The notes under the pieces are model-generated. The model did not search any database. It saw nothing but the letters and a program-made list of their open reading frames with translations, and had not been told where the DNA came from. A DNA stretch of 64,000 nucleotides from Pycnopodia helianthoides (Eukaryota; Echinodermata; Asteroidea; Forcipulatida; Asteriidae). The position numbers and the translations under genes were made by a program. The stretch is from positions 8,978,744 to 9,042,743 of the forward strand of contig CM063252.1 of NCBI GenBank assembly GCA_032158295.1, in the 5' to 3' direction. Position 1 is the stretch's first letter; each line of letters starts with the position of its first letter. This document shows positions 25,901 to 40,900 of the stretch, one piece after another.

Positions 25901-28900
25901 TCCATTTTCATTGAAGAAATTTGTTTATTGACTACTTGAAAATTGCGGTTGCAATAAAACAATATGGGCTCATATTGGTGAAGACGTACGAAATAAACCA
26001 AGCTTTAAAGGCAGTGGACACTATTGGTAATTACTCAAACTAATTATTAGCATAAAACCTTACTTGGTAACGAGTAATGGGGAGAGGTTGACAGTATAAA
26101 ACATTGTGAGAAACGGCTCCCTCTGAAGTGACATAGTTTTCGAAAAAGAAGTAATTTTCCCCGAATTTGATTTCGAGACCTCAAAATTAGATTTTGAGGT
26201 CTCGAAATCAACCATCTGAAAGCACACAACTTCGTGTGACAAGGGTGTTTTTTCTTTAAAGGTTCGCAACTTCGACGACCAATTGAGCTCATGTTTTTAC
26301 AGGTTTGTTATTTTATCCATTTGTTGAGATACACCAAGTGAGAAGACTGGTCTTTGACAATTACCAATAGTTTCCAGTGTCTTTAAGATGTTCAAGTCCA
26401 CAAGTTCAAAACATTGGGTAGTTTCACAGGAGTATCTATAACTTCACTGCTAGATGTTTTTGCTGCGGGGTTCCCTTGCGGAAATGACCTCACCTTGCGC
26501 TTTGGGCACGGTCACTGTTGGCCAATACAGAGTGTTACGGTTTTTGATGTTTTGTGATTTTTGTTTTCTTTTTTTCTGCCAGTTTTGTCGAAAAAATGCC
26601 ATGTTGGCTAGAAGAACTGTTTCCATAGGACACATGTAAAGTTTCATGTATGTATGTCTTGGGCAATGAGTGAAACAAATATTTTTAAAGCATTTATTTA
26701 TTTATTTTATTTATTTATACTTTTTTTTGGGGGGGGGTTGGGAAACATCACGTCATTACCTCGGTTGATTGTTACAATTTTGTCCCCATAACTGTACGTT
26801 CTCGCCGTTCAATTTGTCTCCAGCACGGCTTGCAATCAATTATCATAATAACTGTACAAAAAATGATCTCGAAACCTGAATGAGTCATAAAGCCCCAAGC
26901 TGCACTCTAATGCTATTAACAAGAAGAATATCTTAACTGGCGTGAGATACTGTCAACAAGACATTGTGTTGTTGTTTTACACGCGTAGGAAATCACAGCG
27001 GGGCTCTCGCGCGGTGTTTAGGTAAGGCCCAGTAAAATAGACTTGAATCAACTCAAATTTCTGTTGTGTTTGTATCTTTACTGCCTACAGACATCAACGA
27101 GTGCCGAGCAAACACACAGGAATGCTCCCATACCTGCTACAACTTCCCCGGTGGTTTTCAGTGTCTGTGCCCGAGAGGTTTCCGTCTAGACAACATGAAC
27201 GATGTCACATGTACAGGTATTGTAGTACTATAGTAACAATAATGATCATGCTTCACAAGTGATCAACTAAAAGGATTATATAATGCCTCAAAATATGTGA
27301 CTGCCTGTATGTAAAGCCAAAATATGATTTGACGAAAGAAGTCCATTTCTATTTACGATAGATTGCAAAGACAGCACAGACTCAAAGAAAATTTCAAATG
27401 CCACACATTTACTCTTGTACAAATGAAATCAATGTTAATGATACCTTTGGCTTTTTTCTCCAAATCTCGGCTTAAGTTCAGTCTCCGGCTCCGGGCTCCG
27501 TTTGATGATGGAAACACCGTAAAAATGTAGACTGCATCAACATTGATGACGGAGCCCAAACCGAAGTTTGGAAAATGCCCCTTTTTGCAACAGACTGTGC
27601 AAGTCTTGCGCGTTTTCGACCGCTAGGGCCCCGTTAAGGATCATGAAAATTGTCCATCTTTCATCTGGTTGATGACACGTAGATTAACTCCCGATTGATA
27701 ACGATAGGCCTAAGTGCCCAATTAATAATTGGGGCTTTTTGTATTAGTTGGTCCATCAGTATGTTGTCATTTTTACCGTTATAGCACTGTGTGACAATGA
27801 GCCTCCGCCTGGTGAACCGACTAACTCTTCTCTTGACTGTACGGACCCGACAGCACCGGGTTGCTTAATCCCTAAATTGGACTTTGGTTGGGATTTATTT
27901 AATCCATGGCAGAGCCCAACGGGCTATGACGAGGAAGACACGGGCCCAACTAATATACCAGCCGCGGTACTCGTAGACGAGAGTGTATGCACAAGTAAGT
28001 TTTGTTGTTGCTGTAGTTGTTGTTGTTGTTGCTGCTGCTGTTGTTCGTGTCTGTTGCTTCTGCTGTTGCTTGTTTTGTTGTTGCTGCTGCTGTTGTAGTT
28101 GTTGCTGCTGCTGTTGTTGTTGTTGTTGTTGTTGATTTTGTGTGTATTGTTTGTTTTTTAGTTTTTTACTCTTTAGTTATTTCAAAGTTTTCAAGTTTTC
28201 CCGAAGGTATGCATGTTAATTCACTAATTTAAAAAAAATAATAAAATAAATGTAGTTCTTAAAATAAATCGATAAAGATCAATTCTGACCTCACCAACTA
28301 TACGAAACACAAGTCTTTTATCAACTGGAGCCTTAGAGAGTCCCTGTTGGGGTTGTTTTCCCAAATGTAATCACATGTTAATTCATTCGTTAAGAAATTT
28401 AAAATAAATGTATAGCTGTAAAGAAAAATCGACAAAGACCAACTCTGACCTCGCCAACAATATGAAACACAACATTTGTTATCAACTGGAACTGTAGAGA
28501 ATTTAACGGGTGTTTTCATAAGGAAATAAATATACAATGGCTTCACTTAAAATTCCACATAAGTCGGAGATTTATAATTTAAACACAGACCGCGGCTTGT
28601 AAGGAGTTCAGACAGAATTATACGAATAGCGAGTTAAATATGAATGAACTACAAGGTAGAGACGGGATTAAGTCCATTTCCCCGCCTTTGATCTTGCATT
28701 TCATTCATATTAACTTCCACAATGATTTAGAACTAATACCGAATAAAACTTTATAGTATAGGGCGTACAGTGACCATAGTTCACTAAAGACATGCACTAA
28801 AGACGGTACACTATTCGGGGCATTATTTTATAAGAGTGCCTACAAGTATTTACGTTTTTAAAGGCAACTGTGACTCTCTTACCACCACCTTGAAACTATG

Positions 28901-31900
28901 GCAGCCATCTTGTTGTTATTCTTTACAAACATGAATACTCAAAATGAGGCTGGAAAGAAACATTCCTTCTGGTTGAATGCATCAGTTATAAACGAAGATT
29001 TAAAACAACAAGGCACCTCCGAATAAATGGTTTCGTCATTGGCTATTGCCGGTGTGGCACGGGATTTTACCCGTCCCCCCCAGATTAAGTTCCCCTAATA
29101 CGGCAAATTGTGTGGAAATTTCGTATGGTAGCGCCCTCTTTTGAGTCATGGGGGACACACAGCCTGCGGGTGGGGGACAAAATTCCCAGTGAAGCCGGAA
29201 CGCCGACATGCCCTTTTCTTCGACGTCGTCCACATGCAGTCCACCGGATAGCCGTAGACGAAGTTACCTGATTCGGACACGGCTACCAAAATATCCTTGC
29301 CAATTATGGTCACACAGTGAGAAGGTATTTTCCTTTGATAATTCTTAAACACCTATCTGGTATCATTTAAATGCACATTTCAGATATTGGAGACGTCAGA
29401 TGTGAGGAAATGTGGGCAAGGGGTGTGCAGCTGGAATACGTGTACCAACAGCATGGTTACATCCACTCGTTGAGTTTCCCGCCGTGGTATGATCAAGGCT
29501 CCAAGTGTGAAATCAATATCCAGTTGCAGCCGGGGAGGCTGGTTAGGTAAGGACAAAGAATTGAGTTAGTTTCTGATGTTGCACCGACATGGTCATGAGG
29601 GCGGGGAAAATGGAGGAAAAGTTACAGAGAAACAAGACCCTAAAATAACAATTCCACCCTACCAAGGACAGCCGATTGGGCAAACGACATTTGAAACACA
29701 AAATGGCCTCCAGATCGACATTTTAATTTGAAGACGTCCTTAAAACACCAGATGCCAGTCAAACTATCTCTTTCTTATTCATCCAACTCTTCGTTATTTA
29801 GAAATTTAGAATTTCATGTTTGAACAAGTTGATGTCAGTTTTTTCAATGAAATATTGAATGAAAGAAGAAAAAGATGGAGCACATTTTGGAATTTTGAGG
29901 GATTTGTATCTTTTCGAAGGTTGGAGATTCATGAGATGGTTCTCCGGAGGCAGCCGCGCACCTCGCGTTGCATTGACGTCCTCAACGTGACCGACCACCT
30001 GACACCCTACAACTCGATGTCACGTGGCTCGTTCTGCGGGGAATTGCGAGACTTGGTAATCACCTCTCGATCCAGCAACGTGACTTTGAGGCTGGACATC
30101 GGCGCCATCGGGCAGGACATGCCCAAGAAACTTGGCTTCATGGCGTCATACAAGTCCACGGGTATGTTACCACTTCAACTCTCGAGTGCATTCAGGGTTT
30201 TTTTTACATCAAAGTATCTGACTTTGGAAATATGGATCAAGGACGGTCCCCTCGGCGGTCTGCATGTAGCTCAAGGGTCGCCGCACACGATTTGTAAGAC
30301 GTGGACATAATCTCACGGGCAATATTGTCAACTTTGTATTTGTTTGTAGACTGAATCGCAGACTGCACTCTCTTGAAGAGGTCATACATGTGCTTTCTGT
30401 ATTTTCCTGATATTCAAAAGGAAACTTAAGAATCTTTTACACGTAATGCCTGGCACTCCAGCCCAAGGGAGTGAAACAGCAAAATTGAAGGGAACGACGA
30501 TAGAGAGAGAAAAATCTTCAGAAGGAAACGCGGAAACGGAAACGCCTATGTCATTGGTTGCGAATTTAACAATACAATCCAAACTAGTTTAGATGATCTT
30601 CCAAATAAGGGAACTCAACAAAGCTCCCACAAAGGGATATAAATTATGGCAAGCTGGCAACAGCCAATCTCTCTCACACAAACATTGGTTTAACGTATAT
30701 GATTATGAATTGCACAAATTAATAAATTATTTAAGTAACTATAGACGACAATACTTATTTTATAGTCATCGTGAAATCAGTGGTTAGCTTGACCACTTGA
30801 CCACGGTGACAGGAAATGTTGGTCAGGTAATTGAGTTACATGACCGGCTCCACAGTGCTATGATCCATTTCTAAAAACATCAACACAATTATTTTGTTGA
30901 GTTATTGCTGTTTCAGCTTTTTGTACATCAAAGATTCGAGATTCGAGAGCTTTGTGACCTATGTCGGCCTCAAGCTGATGCATCATACATATTGAAAATT
31001 AATTGATTTGCTCCTTGAAGATTGTACTTCACCCAGTGACGAGTGCGACCCAGGATGTGGAAGAAAAGACGTTATGACGTCACCAAGGGGAAACTTCTCC
31101 ACCAATGACTTCCCGTCCAGACTGCCGCCGTTCTCCATCTGCGTCTGGAACATTAGTCTGCCCACCGGGTCGTACATCGCCCTCAATTTCTCGCAGTTTA
31201 TTGTCTCCCGAACTGAGGACGACACGGGATGTGCTGACTATTTACAGGTGGGCCATGTTGTTTTTCTCATAGAAATGTGTGTGCTGAAATCAAGTCTGTC
31301 AGTTAGTGAAACGGGTTTAACAACAAAGATGACTATGTTTTATAACAAAAATAAGGTTTTTTTTTACGTTGAAATAAGTTTTCAAGTGTCTGAGTTATAA
31401 GAATCTGCAAAAACTCGATCTGTGACGTTGCAAAAGAAAAGGTTACAATGTGTCCACAATCTATCCTAAATTGAGCTATTTTGGCGCATTAAGCTAACAT
31501 GTAACACTGCTGTTAATCAATTTCGATAAAAACTGAGAACAACTTTGCTTTGGTCAAACCGTGAGATGATCCCTGTTTTATATACATAAAAAGGGAGCAT
31601 TTACTGGGATCTACATTTAGGGAGAGGGGACTGTAAGGTTGACGTGTCATTACACCAGTATCACCGGAGACATGGTCATGAATTTGTTTACGTTATCATA
31701 TCTGCAGATATTTGTAGGAGGCAGGAGCGGGTGGAACGATGAATCCGATGGAGGCCAGGCCATCTGTGGCTCTACCCCCTCACTCATCATATCGAACTCC
31801 TCATCCATTCAAGTTGTATTCCGCACGGGACTGGACTCCAAGTCGCTCGGTTTCCAAGCTCAATACGAGAGCAGAGGTATGATCGCATCATCAGTATATG

Positions 31901-34900
31901 TTGTATTGAGTGGATTGTCAGCCATTAACACCAGTACAGTCGGTGCTGAAGGTAACATCGACGGCCATCTTGCAACTCGCATGCAAGACTATCACGTGGT
32001 GACGTGAAAAAAAGTGACATAGAGACAAACCCCAATGTTCCGAGGTCAAACAATTGTAGATAGTTGCACATTTTAATCTGAAAGTACATCACAGTTATGA
32101 ATTCCAATCATTCTCTCAATAACTCTACAATACAACCAACCTGGAAACATCTCACCAAATCCGTGGACACGGACGTCGAAAGGAGTTTACTTTTTGTCTG
32201 ATTTTGTGCACGTTCATGCCGGGTCTATTCGTGCATGCGGCAATCGAAAAAAGCAATGTGATATATAATTGCCGCTTCTTCGCCTTTGACAGCATTATGA
32301 AGGAAATATTTCTAATAAGAATTTGGACTGGTGTGAAATTACAATCGGGGGCTTTCAGATTGCAACATTAATGAACAAATTCTCATAATATTACAAATTA
32401 TGTAGGCCCTACCTTGTCTTTAACATCTTTCGGAATTTGAACCAAGTCTCTCTGAACTACACGTTGATAACCACACAAAGAGAAAACCTTGCAGGTGGTC
32501 CATCGTCTTCATCTGTTATTTCTTAAACATAAATTTATGGTTTTAATCTGGGTTTTTTTTGCCCAGACATCCCAGGCTGCGGTATAGGATATTATAACGG
32601 TGAAGGAATCCAGCTCTGCGACATGCCAGAGGCCGCCATAGCATCCGTCAACTACCCCGAGCCCTATCTCGCTGGTACCTCCTCGGTGTGGCACATCATC
32701 ACGCGCATCGGCACGTACATTGAACTGGAGTTCGCTGCTTTCGACGTGCCAGACCCGTACGGCATCTCCAACGTACGGATCAGCGACGGACCACCGGACG
32801 ATGTAAGGGAGAGGCTCCTGGCGAAACTCACCAATGAGAATCCGCCACGTGGACCAATCAGATCCAGTTTTAACGAGATGACGTTGCGATTCCGCGGAGA
32901 CGGATCTGTAACTGGGAACGGGTTTTATGCGGAGTACAGGGCCACGACATTTATCCCGAAAGTTGATTTGGATATAAACGGTGGCAAAGGTAGGTTTGTA
33001 CAAAACGATTGTCTCTTTCTAGCATGCAAATTCAGCTAATTTTCGTTTAAAGAATACAACCCCGAAGTGACATCGAACTTGCAACATGATCATCAGAATT
33101 ATTCACAATTTTCTTTACTGTACACTGCTAGTAAGATATCCTGGAAACAATTAAAAACAAGACATTTTTAAACATGTAGCTCATTATGACAAAGCGACGA
33201 AACTGTGAGATGTGGTACAGCAACACAAAAGCCGATAGAGATATTGAAAAAAAAAACATCGCAGTGTGGGTTCGAACCGGGATCCACATAAGTGATCAAA
33301 ACAGAAGAAAAGAACTAGTTAAACATTGGGATCCACAGAAATGATAAACAAACAAAGAAAGGAAATATAGTCAACAAATTGTGATCCACAAAAAGTGAGA
33401 GAAACAGAAAAAAAGAAATAGGCCCTCTAGTTAAAATTTTGGCTGTATAAGCGTAATAATATAGCAACTTTAATTGTTTTGATTTAGGTGATGCCTGTAG
33501 TGCTAAATGGACGTACTACAATGGCAACTGCTACGGGTTCCGAGAGGCCAATCAGTCCATCAGGTGGACGGACGCTCAGCGTCTATGCACCGTAGAGGGC
33601 TCCCACCTTGTCAGCATTAATGACTTTGCCGAGATGAACTTTATTCATCGTCTGATGACGTCGGAGTGGTTGACGAACGCTTCAAACACATACATAGGTA
33701 AATATCACAATCGTGCCCGGGTTATTTATTTAAAAAAGCCCCTTTCGTCAAAGGAAACGAAAGTATATATAAAGATCGTTAAGAGGTTTGCGTCTTAAAT
33801 TTCGTAGAGCCCGGGCACTGTTTGAATATCGTTTTACCTTATTTATTTAGCTAACTATAATGGCTTACCCCTAAGTGCCCAAAGTCATCTTCACCAATAC
33901 GTAGATTCAAATCCTAAATAGATTGAGCTTCCTGCCTGTGAACTCGGCTAGAGTCCTAAAGGGGGAAATCAACACCAAGTTGGTAATCGCCAATTACTTT
34001 CACACCCAAAATTGGTTGGTAAAATAAACTTGGGAGACTTTAAAACTGTATAAAGCTATACTAGTCTATGTATAATATTCAACACTCAGTGCTTGTTAAG
34101 ATTTGACCAAAGAACTGTTTCATTCTCCACAGGTTTAACATACGATAACAAACTTCAGGAGCATCGCTGGGTAGATGGGAGCCCACTGAGCTACGCTGAT
34201 TGGTTTGTGCCAAAAATAACTGGTCAAATACAAATGTAAGTCCATATTTCTATAGTCTAATAATTCATTTGATCATCAGCCATGACACAATGATTTCATA
34301 CCCGGCCTATCACATGAAACTTTGGCTCTTTGCACAGAAACAAATATTAAGAACTAAATCGATATGACACCAGAACAAATCACTAATGCGAACGCTGATA
34401 TTTACTCGTGGAGGTGTGGGCATCTATAGGTAAATTCTTCAATTCCGATCATTTTGTAGACTTGCTCCATCTTTCACAATGGCTCCACAGCCGGATGGGG
34501 GCGCTCTCGAAAGATGCTCTCAGATTATTCTTCGCGATCTACACTCCACGAGTCACTGGCATGACGTGCCGTGTGCTTCAACCAACTCCAACCAGTTCAT
34601 CTGTGAAAAAGTCGCCAGTTCCAGAGGTATATAAACCTGTAGCTTTTTGTGACGATGATGTTGTTTGGAAACACATTAGACAAACCAGTCTAAATGATAT
34701 CCGGTGGCTGTATATTCGTCTTAAGCCAAATATAGGTACTTTTAAAACAGCGTGAAGTCACTAGGAATCTTTGATATACCGTGCTGTACAACTGCACGTG
34801 GCAAAATGCACTACAAAACCAAATCAGTCAGTCTTGCAGTTTTTATGAGTTTATTGTCTACTTATCGAGGAATAACAAAAAGGTTTTTGTTATCAATTTT

Positions 34901-37900
34901 ATTGCAGGTGATACAACTAGAGAACCTGTTCAACATCTAGAAGGGCCGTCAACAGCAGGTGTGTTAAATTGGTAGTATCATCCACTTAGATATCAACTTT
35001 ACACTCACATAATATATGTGAACATATCATTGTAACTGTTTTGTTTTTCTATGCACAGTTTGCAAAAGTCAATGGAGCCTAGTACATGGTCGCTTCTGCG
35101 TCAAGGTACTAGTCAACCGGAGTACCGCCTTCCTCAACCGCTGCCCGGCGAACTCGACCCTCGCCACCGCGCTCGACGCAAGCATTGCCACTAAGCTACC
35201 GTTCTTCATCAAACACGTGTGGGGTATAAACTCCGACGTGCTCACTAGGTTTCTGATTGGTCCACGCGGTCACGGTGAAGACAAGGCTTATGACGTCATG
35301 ACGCACACGGACGGTGGTTGGATACAAGTTCACGAGCAGGTGGCTCAAAGCGTGGATGGAGCCATTTGCGCCATGCTGGCAACAGGTACGTACACGTTTT
35401 TGCTTCATCAACCCGGTTGATATATAATTGATAGATCGACAGTGCAGAATCCCAGTTTAGGTTCATCTGTGCTTCTTTGTTTTTGTACTAATTTATTGCT
35501 TTACAGGATATGTATTTCTCATTAACAAACACTTAATAACCTGTAGGGGGGCCTACAGTTTTTGGCTTTTGCTTTATCGAACCAATCATTTGTTACTGTT
35601 TTCGATCTCATTTTGGGGAGGGGGGGGTCTCAAGGGTTCTGAACAAAGAAATTACAACACTATAAAGATCTAGCCTACACCAAGGTATGGTAGCATACGG
35701 TACTTTCAGGTATTTCTGGTACTACGGTAATTGTTGGTGTAACGGATAGAATTTGAGCCCACGTCCTTTTGTCTAAAGATCAGCAGTGGGTAACGCAATC
35801 AGTTTTGACTGATAACATTCAACAAAGTAAAACTATTTGGTTTACCATGCTTATTCTGTCGTCATTGAATCAAAATGGATTTTATCGCAAGTTTTAAAAT
35901 TTGTATTACACTAATTAAGTTGTGTATATATTTGTTTTTGTAGTGGATACCCCCTCATGTGACAGCAGTATGTTCAGTTGCGGGTCAGGGGAGTGCATTC
36001 ACCTCGTGTACGTATGTGATTACCACAACGACTGCTCGGACGGTAGTGATGAAATATCATGCAGCAATGGTAAAGCTAATTAAAGAGACAGTCACGGTGA
36101 ATGTAAAAAAATAATAATTACTCAGGCCAACATCAATTAACTAAAAGATACAGATTCAGTAAGTAATCGAACTCTTTATAGGTACAAATACTTCAACTTT
36201 AACTTCAACTTGTTTAACAGAAAACAACAAGACTTCACTACTTCATCAGGGTTTGGACTTCTACACAGTGCCCTGCAGTAGCGCAATGTTAGAAATGGAA
36301 TCTAATTATTAAAAACATGATTTTGATTTTACAGTTTAACTCATTAGCAGTATTTTTGACAATTTAACTAATTCAACCTAGGGCCTATCACTAATGTCCT
36401 ACACTTTTAACGTATTCTATTGTTTATATACAGGCGTAGGAATGTTTGGGTACACGGTGTGTTCCGATACCAGTTTCCGTTGCTTTTCCGGTGAATGCAT
36501 CTCGCTCTCCTTCTACTGTGACTTCTTTCCTCACTGTAACGACGGGTCTGATGAAGCGAGCTGCAGTAAGTTATCATTTAAAATGGCATGTTCACACAGG
36601 GCAATTTTTACAGGCAATTTGGAGGAAAACAGCTGCACTGCTTGCGCATGGAACACTTCTCTGCAGCACAAGAGACATTATTTGTTATTATAAGTAACTC
36701 ACTATCACCAGGAAAATAGTTAGAAAACTGAAATATTAATAAATGTTCTTATTAACTGGAACTGGTTGCCTGTAAATTGCCCCCTGTGTGACATGGGCTT
36801 AATGCTAACTCCCTTGACTGATTTACTGAGGACTCTCTTCCACTCTTAACATAACTCAGCATAGTATGGCGAGTCAGCATGGACTCTCATTGTGTCTCAG
36901 TTGACTAATGCAGTCCTAAGTCTAACAGATTCAAGTTAGAGTTTGCTGGATTTGGGTTAATCACAAATAAGGTCATTATGCGACAGATCTAAGTTATTGA
37001 TATAATTAAATAAAAAAGTTACTAATTAATGTGCAAGTTGCTTCTGAGTACTTTAACAGTTAAAGCTTACACAAACTTATAAACGGCCCCTTTCAATTTA
37101 ATAAAAATTTACACCGATATCAGTGAGATTAACTGTACATTTATAAATAGAGATTCTCCGAAATGTCCTGCCGTCGATTTCACCAAACTCTTCCTAACTT
37201 AGGATTAATCTTAGGACTTAGGAAGAGTTAAGTTCCGTATTCATAGACATTAGGACACATTGAACCCATCCTAAGTCAGGACGAGTTACTCATCCTAACT
37301 CGAGATAGGATTAATCCTAGCGCTTCGTGAAATCGACTGCTGTTTATCTATCTGTCATTACTTGAAATTGTGTTATTCTTTCCTACAGGCATAGTTGAAT
37401 GCACAGACTCACAGTTCCGCTGTGACAGTGGTCAGTGCATCAGCGTGGCTCTTCACTGTAATCTAGTGCCAGACTGTGTGGACCAATCTGACGAAATGAA
37501 CTGCGGTAAGAAACTAATTAATTACACCCCTAAATAGTTCGATTGCACCGCCGCCAACCATAATAGTCTTGCTATATTTCACGTATCTTATCAAGTCGAA
37601 ACAATGAAGTAAAACCAACACGTAATGGACCATCAAATCACCACAAGAAGATGACTCACACACCCATTCACTCCAACAGTGTAAATTGTGTAACGTGTAA
37701 TTCGATTCCCAACATGGTGAGTGTGGTTAGACAGTAGCCGACTGTGACGTTGGTGCATTTAGAGAATTTAGAGGGGGGGGGGGTCAACACTTTTCATTGC
37801 AGATGAGCAATGTAGTGTCGTTTTCTCTCAATAGTCAACTGTGGTTGTCCCCTTTCCTCTAACAAAACACAAACTTTAACATTTTTGTATATTAGTTTAA

Positions 37901-40900
37901 TGAATATAACAATCGGAAGACCTTGCCATTTAGAAATCTACTTCTGAACCTGCTTTTAAATTGTCGAGAGCTTCTGTGTGCTGAGCCAAGAGACGCTTCA
38001 GGTTGTGTATCATCTCGTCCCTGGGTGATTCCAAGACGACTGGGGTCTCTCTGCGTCGGTTTTTAGACGTCACTGGCGTTGTCTTAGTCGAGCAAACAGC
38101 TCCTTTAGAATCCGGTTTCTCGTATATCCACTGTGGACATTCCTCCAGGTCACTACTGCTGGTATCGCTGCCTGTGTCACTGGTGTCAGGGTGGGATGGC
38201 CGTGCCTCCACAGCGGAGCTGTGAAAATCCCCACTCGACGATGCTGCGCTGAGTCGACGTCTCTTGTGTGGGACACCGGAGGACGAGGTTGTGTCCGTGC
38301 AAGAATGGTCACCCCTTGGCGACACCAACGGTAGACTTCCAGTGGATGATGACGTGGTTGGAGAGCTCGGTCGACGCTTTGACTTTCTCTTGTTGACGGT
38401 ATACTGCATCGACGATTCCAGTTCTGGTTGGCAGGTCGAGCTGTCCACTGACTGAAGGGATGAAGTTAGCGATGGTCCTGTAGCATGTGTAGCGCTCGAT
38501 GGTGAAGGTGATTTGCACAGTGCAGAGCTTGCCGCCCGGGTCTGGTTTGAAAACGGCTCGCACCTTGCACATGTCTTCTCATACTCATGGGTACTCCATT
38601 TGCGTTCGGGGTTCAAATTACTCTGTCTGGTGAGGTGCTCCTTCGTCAAATTTTCAGAGTTGCAATTATCAGAAGATCGGTCCAATGTTCCTCGCAGTTT
38701 GTCGTCTTGGTGGTCTTTTTCAGACGATGCCGGCTCTTCGTTGCAGGCAACCACTCGCCATGTTGTGCTGGGATCGGTGCTCCGTTGACGGGAAATTTTC
38801 ATCTTCAGTTTTCTACAGGGATCGGCTTCCGAGCCAACGGACCCGGCTTCTGGAAGCAAGTTGGTTTCTTGCTCAGGTCTGTTCGCCGTGTCTCTTTGCG
38901 GAGAATTTCCCTGACTCTTCACTGCAGTTTGGTTATATTCTGTCATGCTTATGGATTTAACATCGGTAATGGACAATCCAAAGTCGTGCGGTTTACTGAC
39001 TGTTTCGTTTGAACAAGGGAAAGAACTTGCCTGTTGGTCCGCGCTTTGAGGGGTGTCTGGTGTTGCTGGCGTCAATGGCTTCCCAGGGTCTGCTTTGTGT
39101 TTAGACTGTTGCATCCTCCTACACATGGCTCGCTGCAGGATGCTGTACGGTACTGCCTTTACCAATGCCTGGCCGTTCTTGATTAGAAGTAACGGTATGA
39201 AGGCGTTCGCAACCGGCCTTCTGAGGCCTGCTATCGGCATCGTTCGCTGCTTGTCTGCACTACTTCCGTCCATGGTTTCAAACTTTGATGATGTACATGT
39301 ATGGTTTGTCTCCAAATTTCAGAAGCAACTCTACCGGCTTCTTGTTGTTTTCCACAATGTAAGCATTCGGTTGCCAACTCGAATTTCTAACAAAAACAAA
39401 CTTGTGTGTGACGACCGTTTGTTTGTTTGACGCGCACGAACGTTTGAATAGTCATCTTTATGACGAGTATGTCAATGTTCAACCGAATCATATCACAAGA
39501 CATACTTCCAGGCGCACACGCGGTAAACAAATAGGTGCGTCGCGCGGTAACTTGCTACAGTTAACGCGCGCGCAGTGCCGCGCGTGCGCGCCGCGCAGTG
39601 AACTGTTGACAAAAGAATCTGTAAAGCATTGGTTAGTGTCGTGTACACTGATTCCCTCATTGATTTGTTACCCTATTTCGCAAAACAATAATCGAACTTT
39701 ATTCAATTTGTAAATACAAAACCCAATTACAATAGGTTTATATTTTTTAGCAAGTTTTCCAATGATTATAGTCACATTATGTATGAAATTTCAGGAGAAA
39801 AATTTAGAGAAAAAATGCATCATAAGGCACTTAACGATCCTGTTCAAAGTGTTAAAATGGTAATGCCTTTATCTGTTAAAAATATACACATTTTAATAAA
39901 TGCCACATCTTTGTGAATTTTGGGGTGTTTGTTTGTTGTAGCTGCTGTTGCATTTTGTTATCTTTTTTTGGGGGGGGGGTTAGCTTGGAAGCATTGAATA
40001 GTTTTCATTTAGAACACTCTTAACACGAAATTATCAACAAATTATTTCAATGGAAGTGAGATCAAGCCTTGTTTGCATTTGATTGTACAGCGGCAGTGCA
40101 TGGTGGATTCCAGTGCTATGACGGGGGGTGGCTCCCGGACCACACCCACTGTGATGGAACAAAAGATTGTCCAGGGAACAGTAGAGAGGATGAACCCGCA
40201 AACAAATGTGGTAATGTTATTTTGTTAAATCACTCTGTTATAATAGTTTATTGTCCGTTTCAAAACATAACAAACGGCAAACCTATATCTAACTTGAAGT
40301 AAAGGTCTTGTGGTCAGTGAATAAACAGCTCTCGATATATAGACATCAATATTGTATTTATTTTTTTTTACTTTACGTTCCTAGTCAGCTTTATTATTAA
40401 TTTGATAAGAACTGAAAAAGGAATTGACTAGCTGTTCGTGTGTTTATTTTATTTTTAGGAATCGTAACGGTAGCCTAATCAAAAATAGAGAACCACAATC
40501 CCATATATTGTTTCTATACTTCTGGAAATGTCAATATTTGTAAGATTTTTGAGCTTGTTTTTGTTTCGATATGCAGTATTTTTCCAGTGTGATTCAGACC
40601 CAAATCTGATTCAGTGCAACAATGGCGCATGCGCCGACAGGAAACACATTTGCATATACGACTTCGATCAGTACGGATATCAGACGGGATGCCGTGACGT
40701 CACACATTTGCGTTTCTGTGGTGAGTTGGCACTTTTGGAGCCTTTTTTCGGAACACTGGCTTGCTTCAACTTTGGTTCTGGCTTCAGTTAGCGTTTTTAT
40801 AATGGTGCGCTTTCAGAAAGAAGCTCTAGACCGGGCAGCGCCATAATTGCTAAGTCGGGAAGTTTTTTAAAATGACCTTTTTTTATTTGTGGGCAATTTA

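Noticed and set aside
27995..28232. Extension of the linker exon into a poly-Cys/Leu frame
   Set aside because: GTAAGT at 27995 is a strong donor, and the rest is a TTG/CTG microsatellite.
34408..34755. 115-residue frame reading [16 protein letters not shown]
   Set aside because: It overlaps the last exon of lectin domain 2 in a different frame. The lectin frame (HWHDVPC, FICEK) is the supported one.
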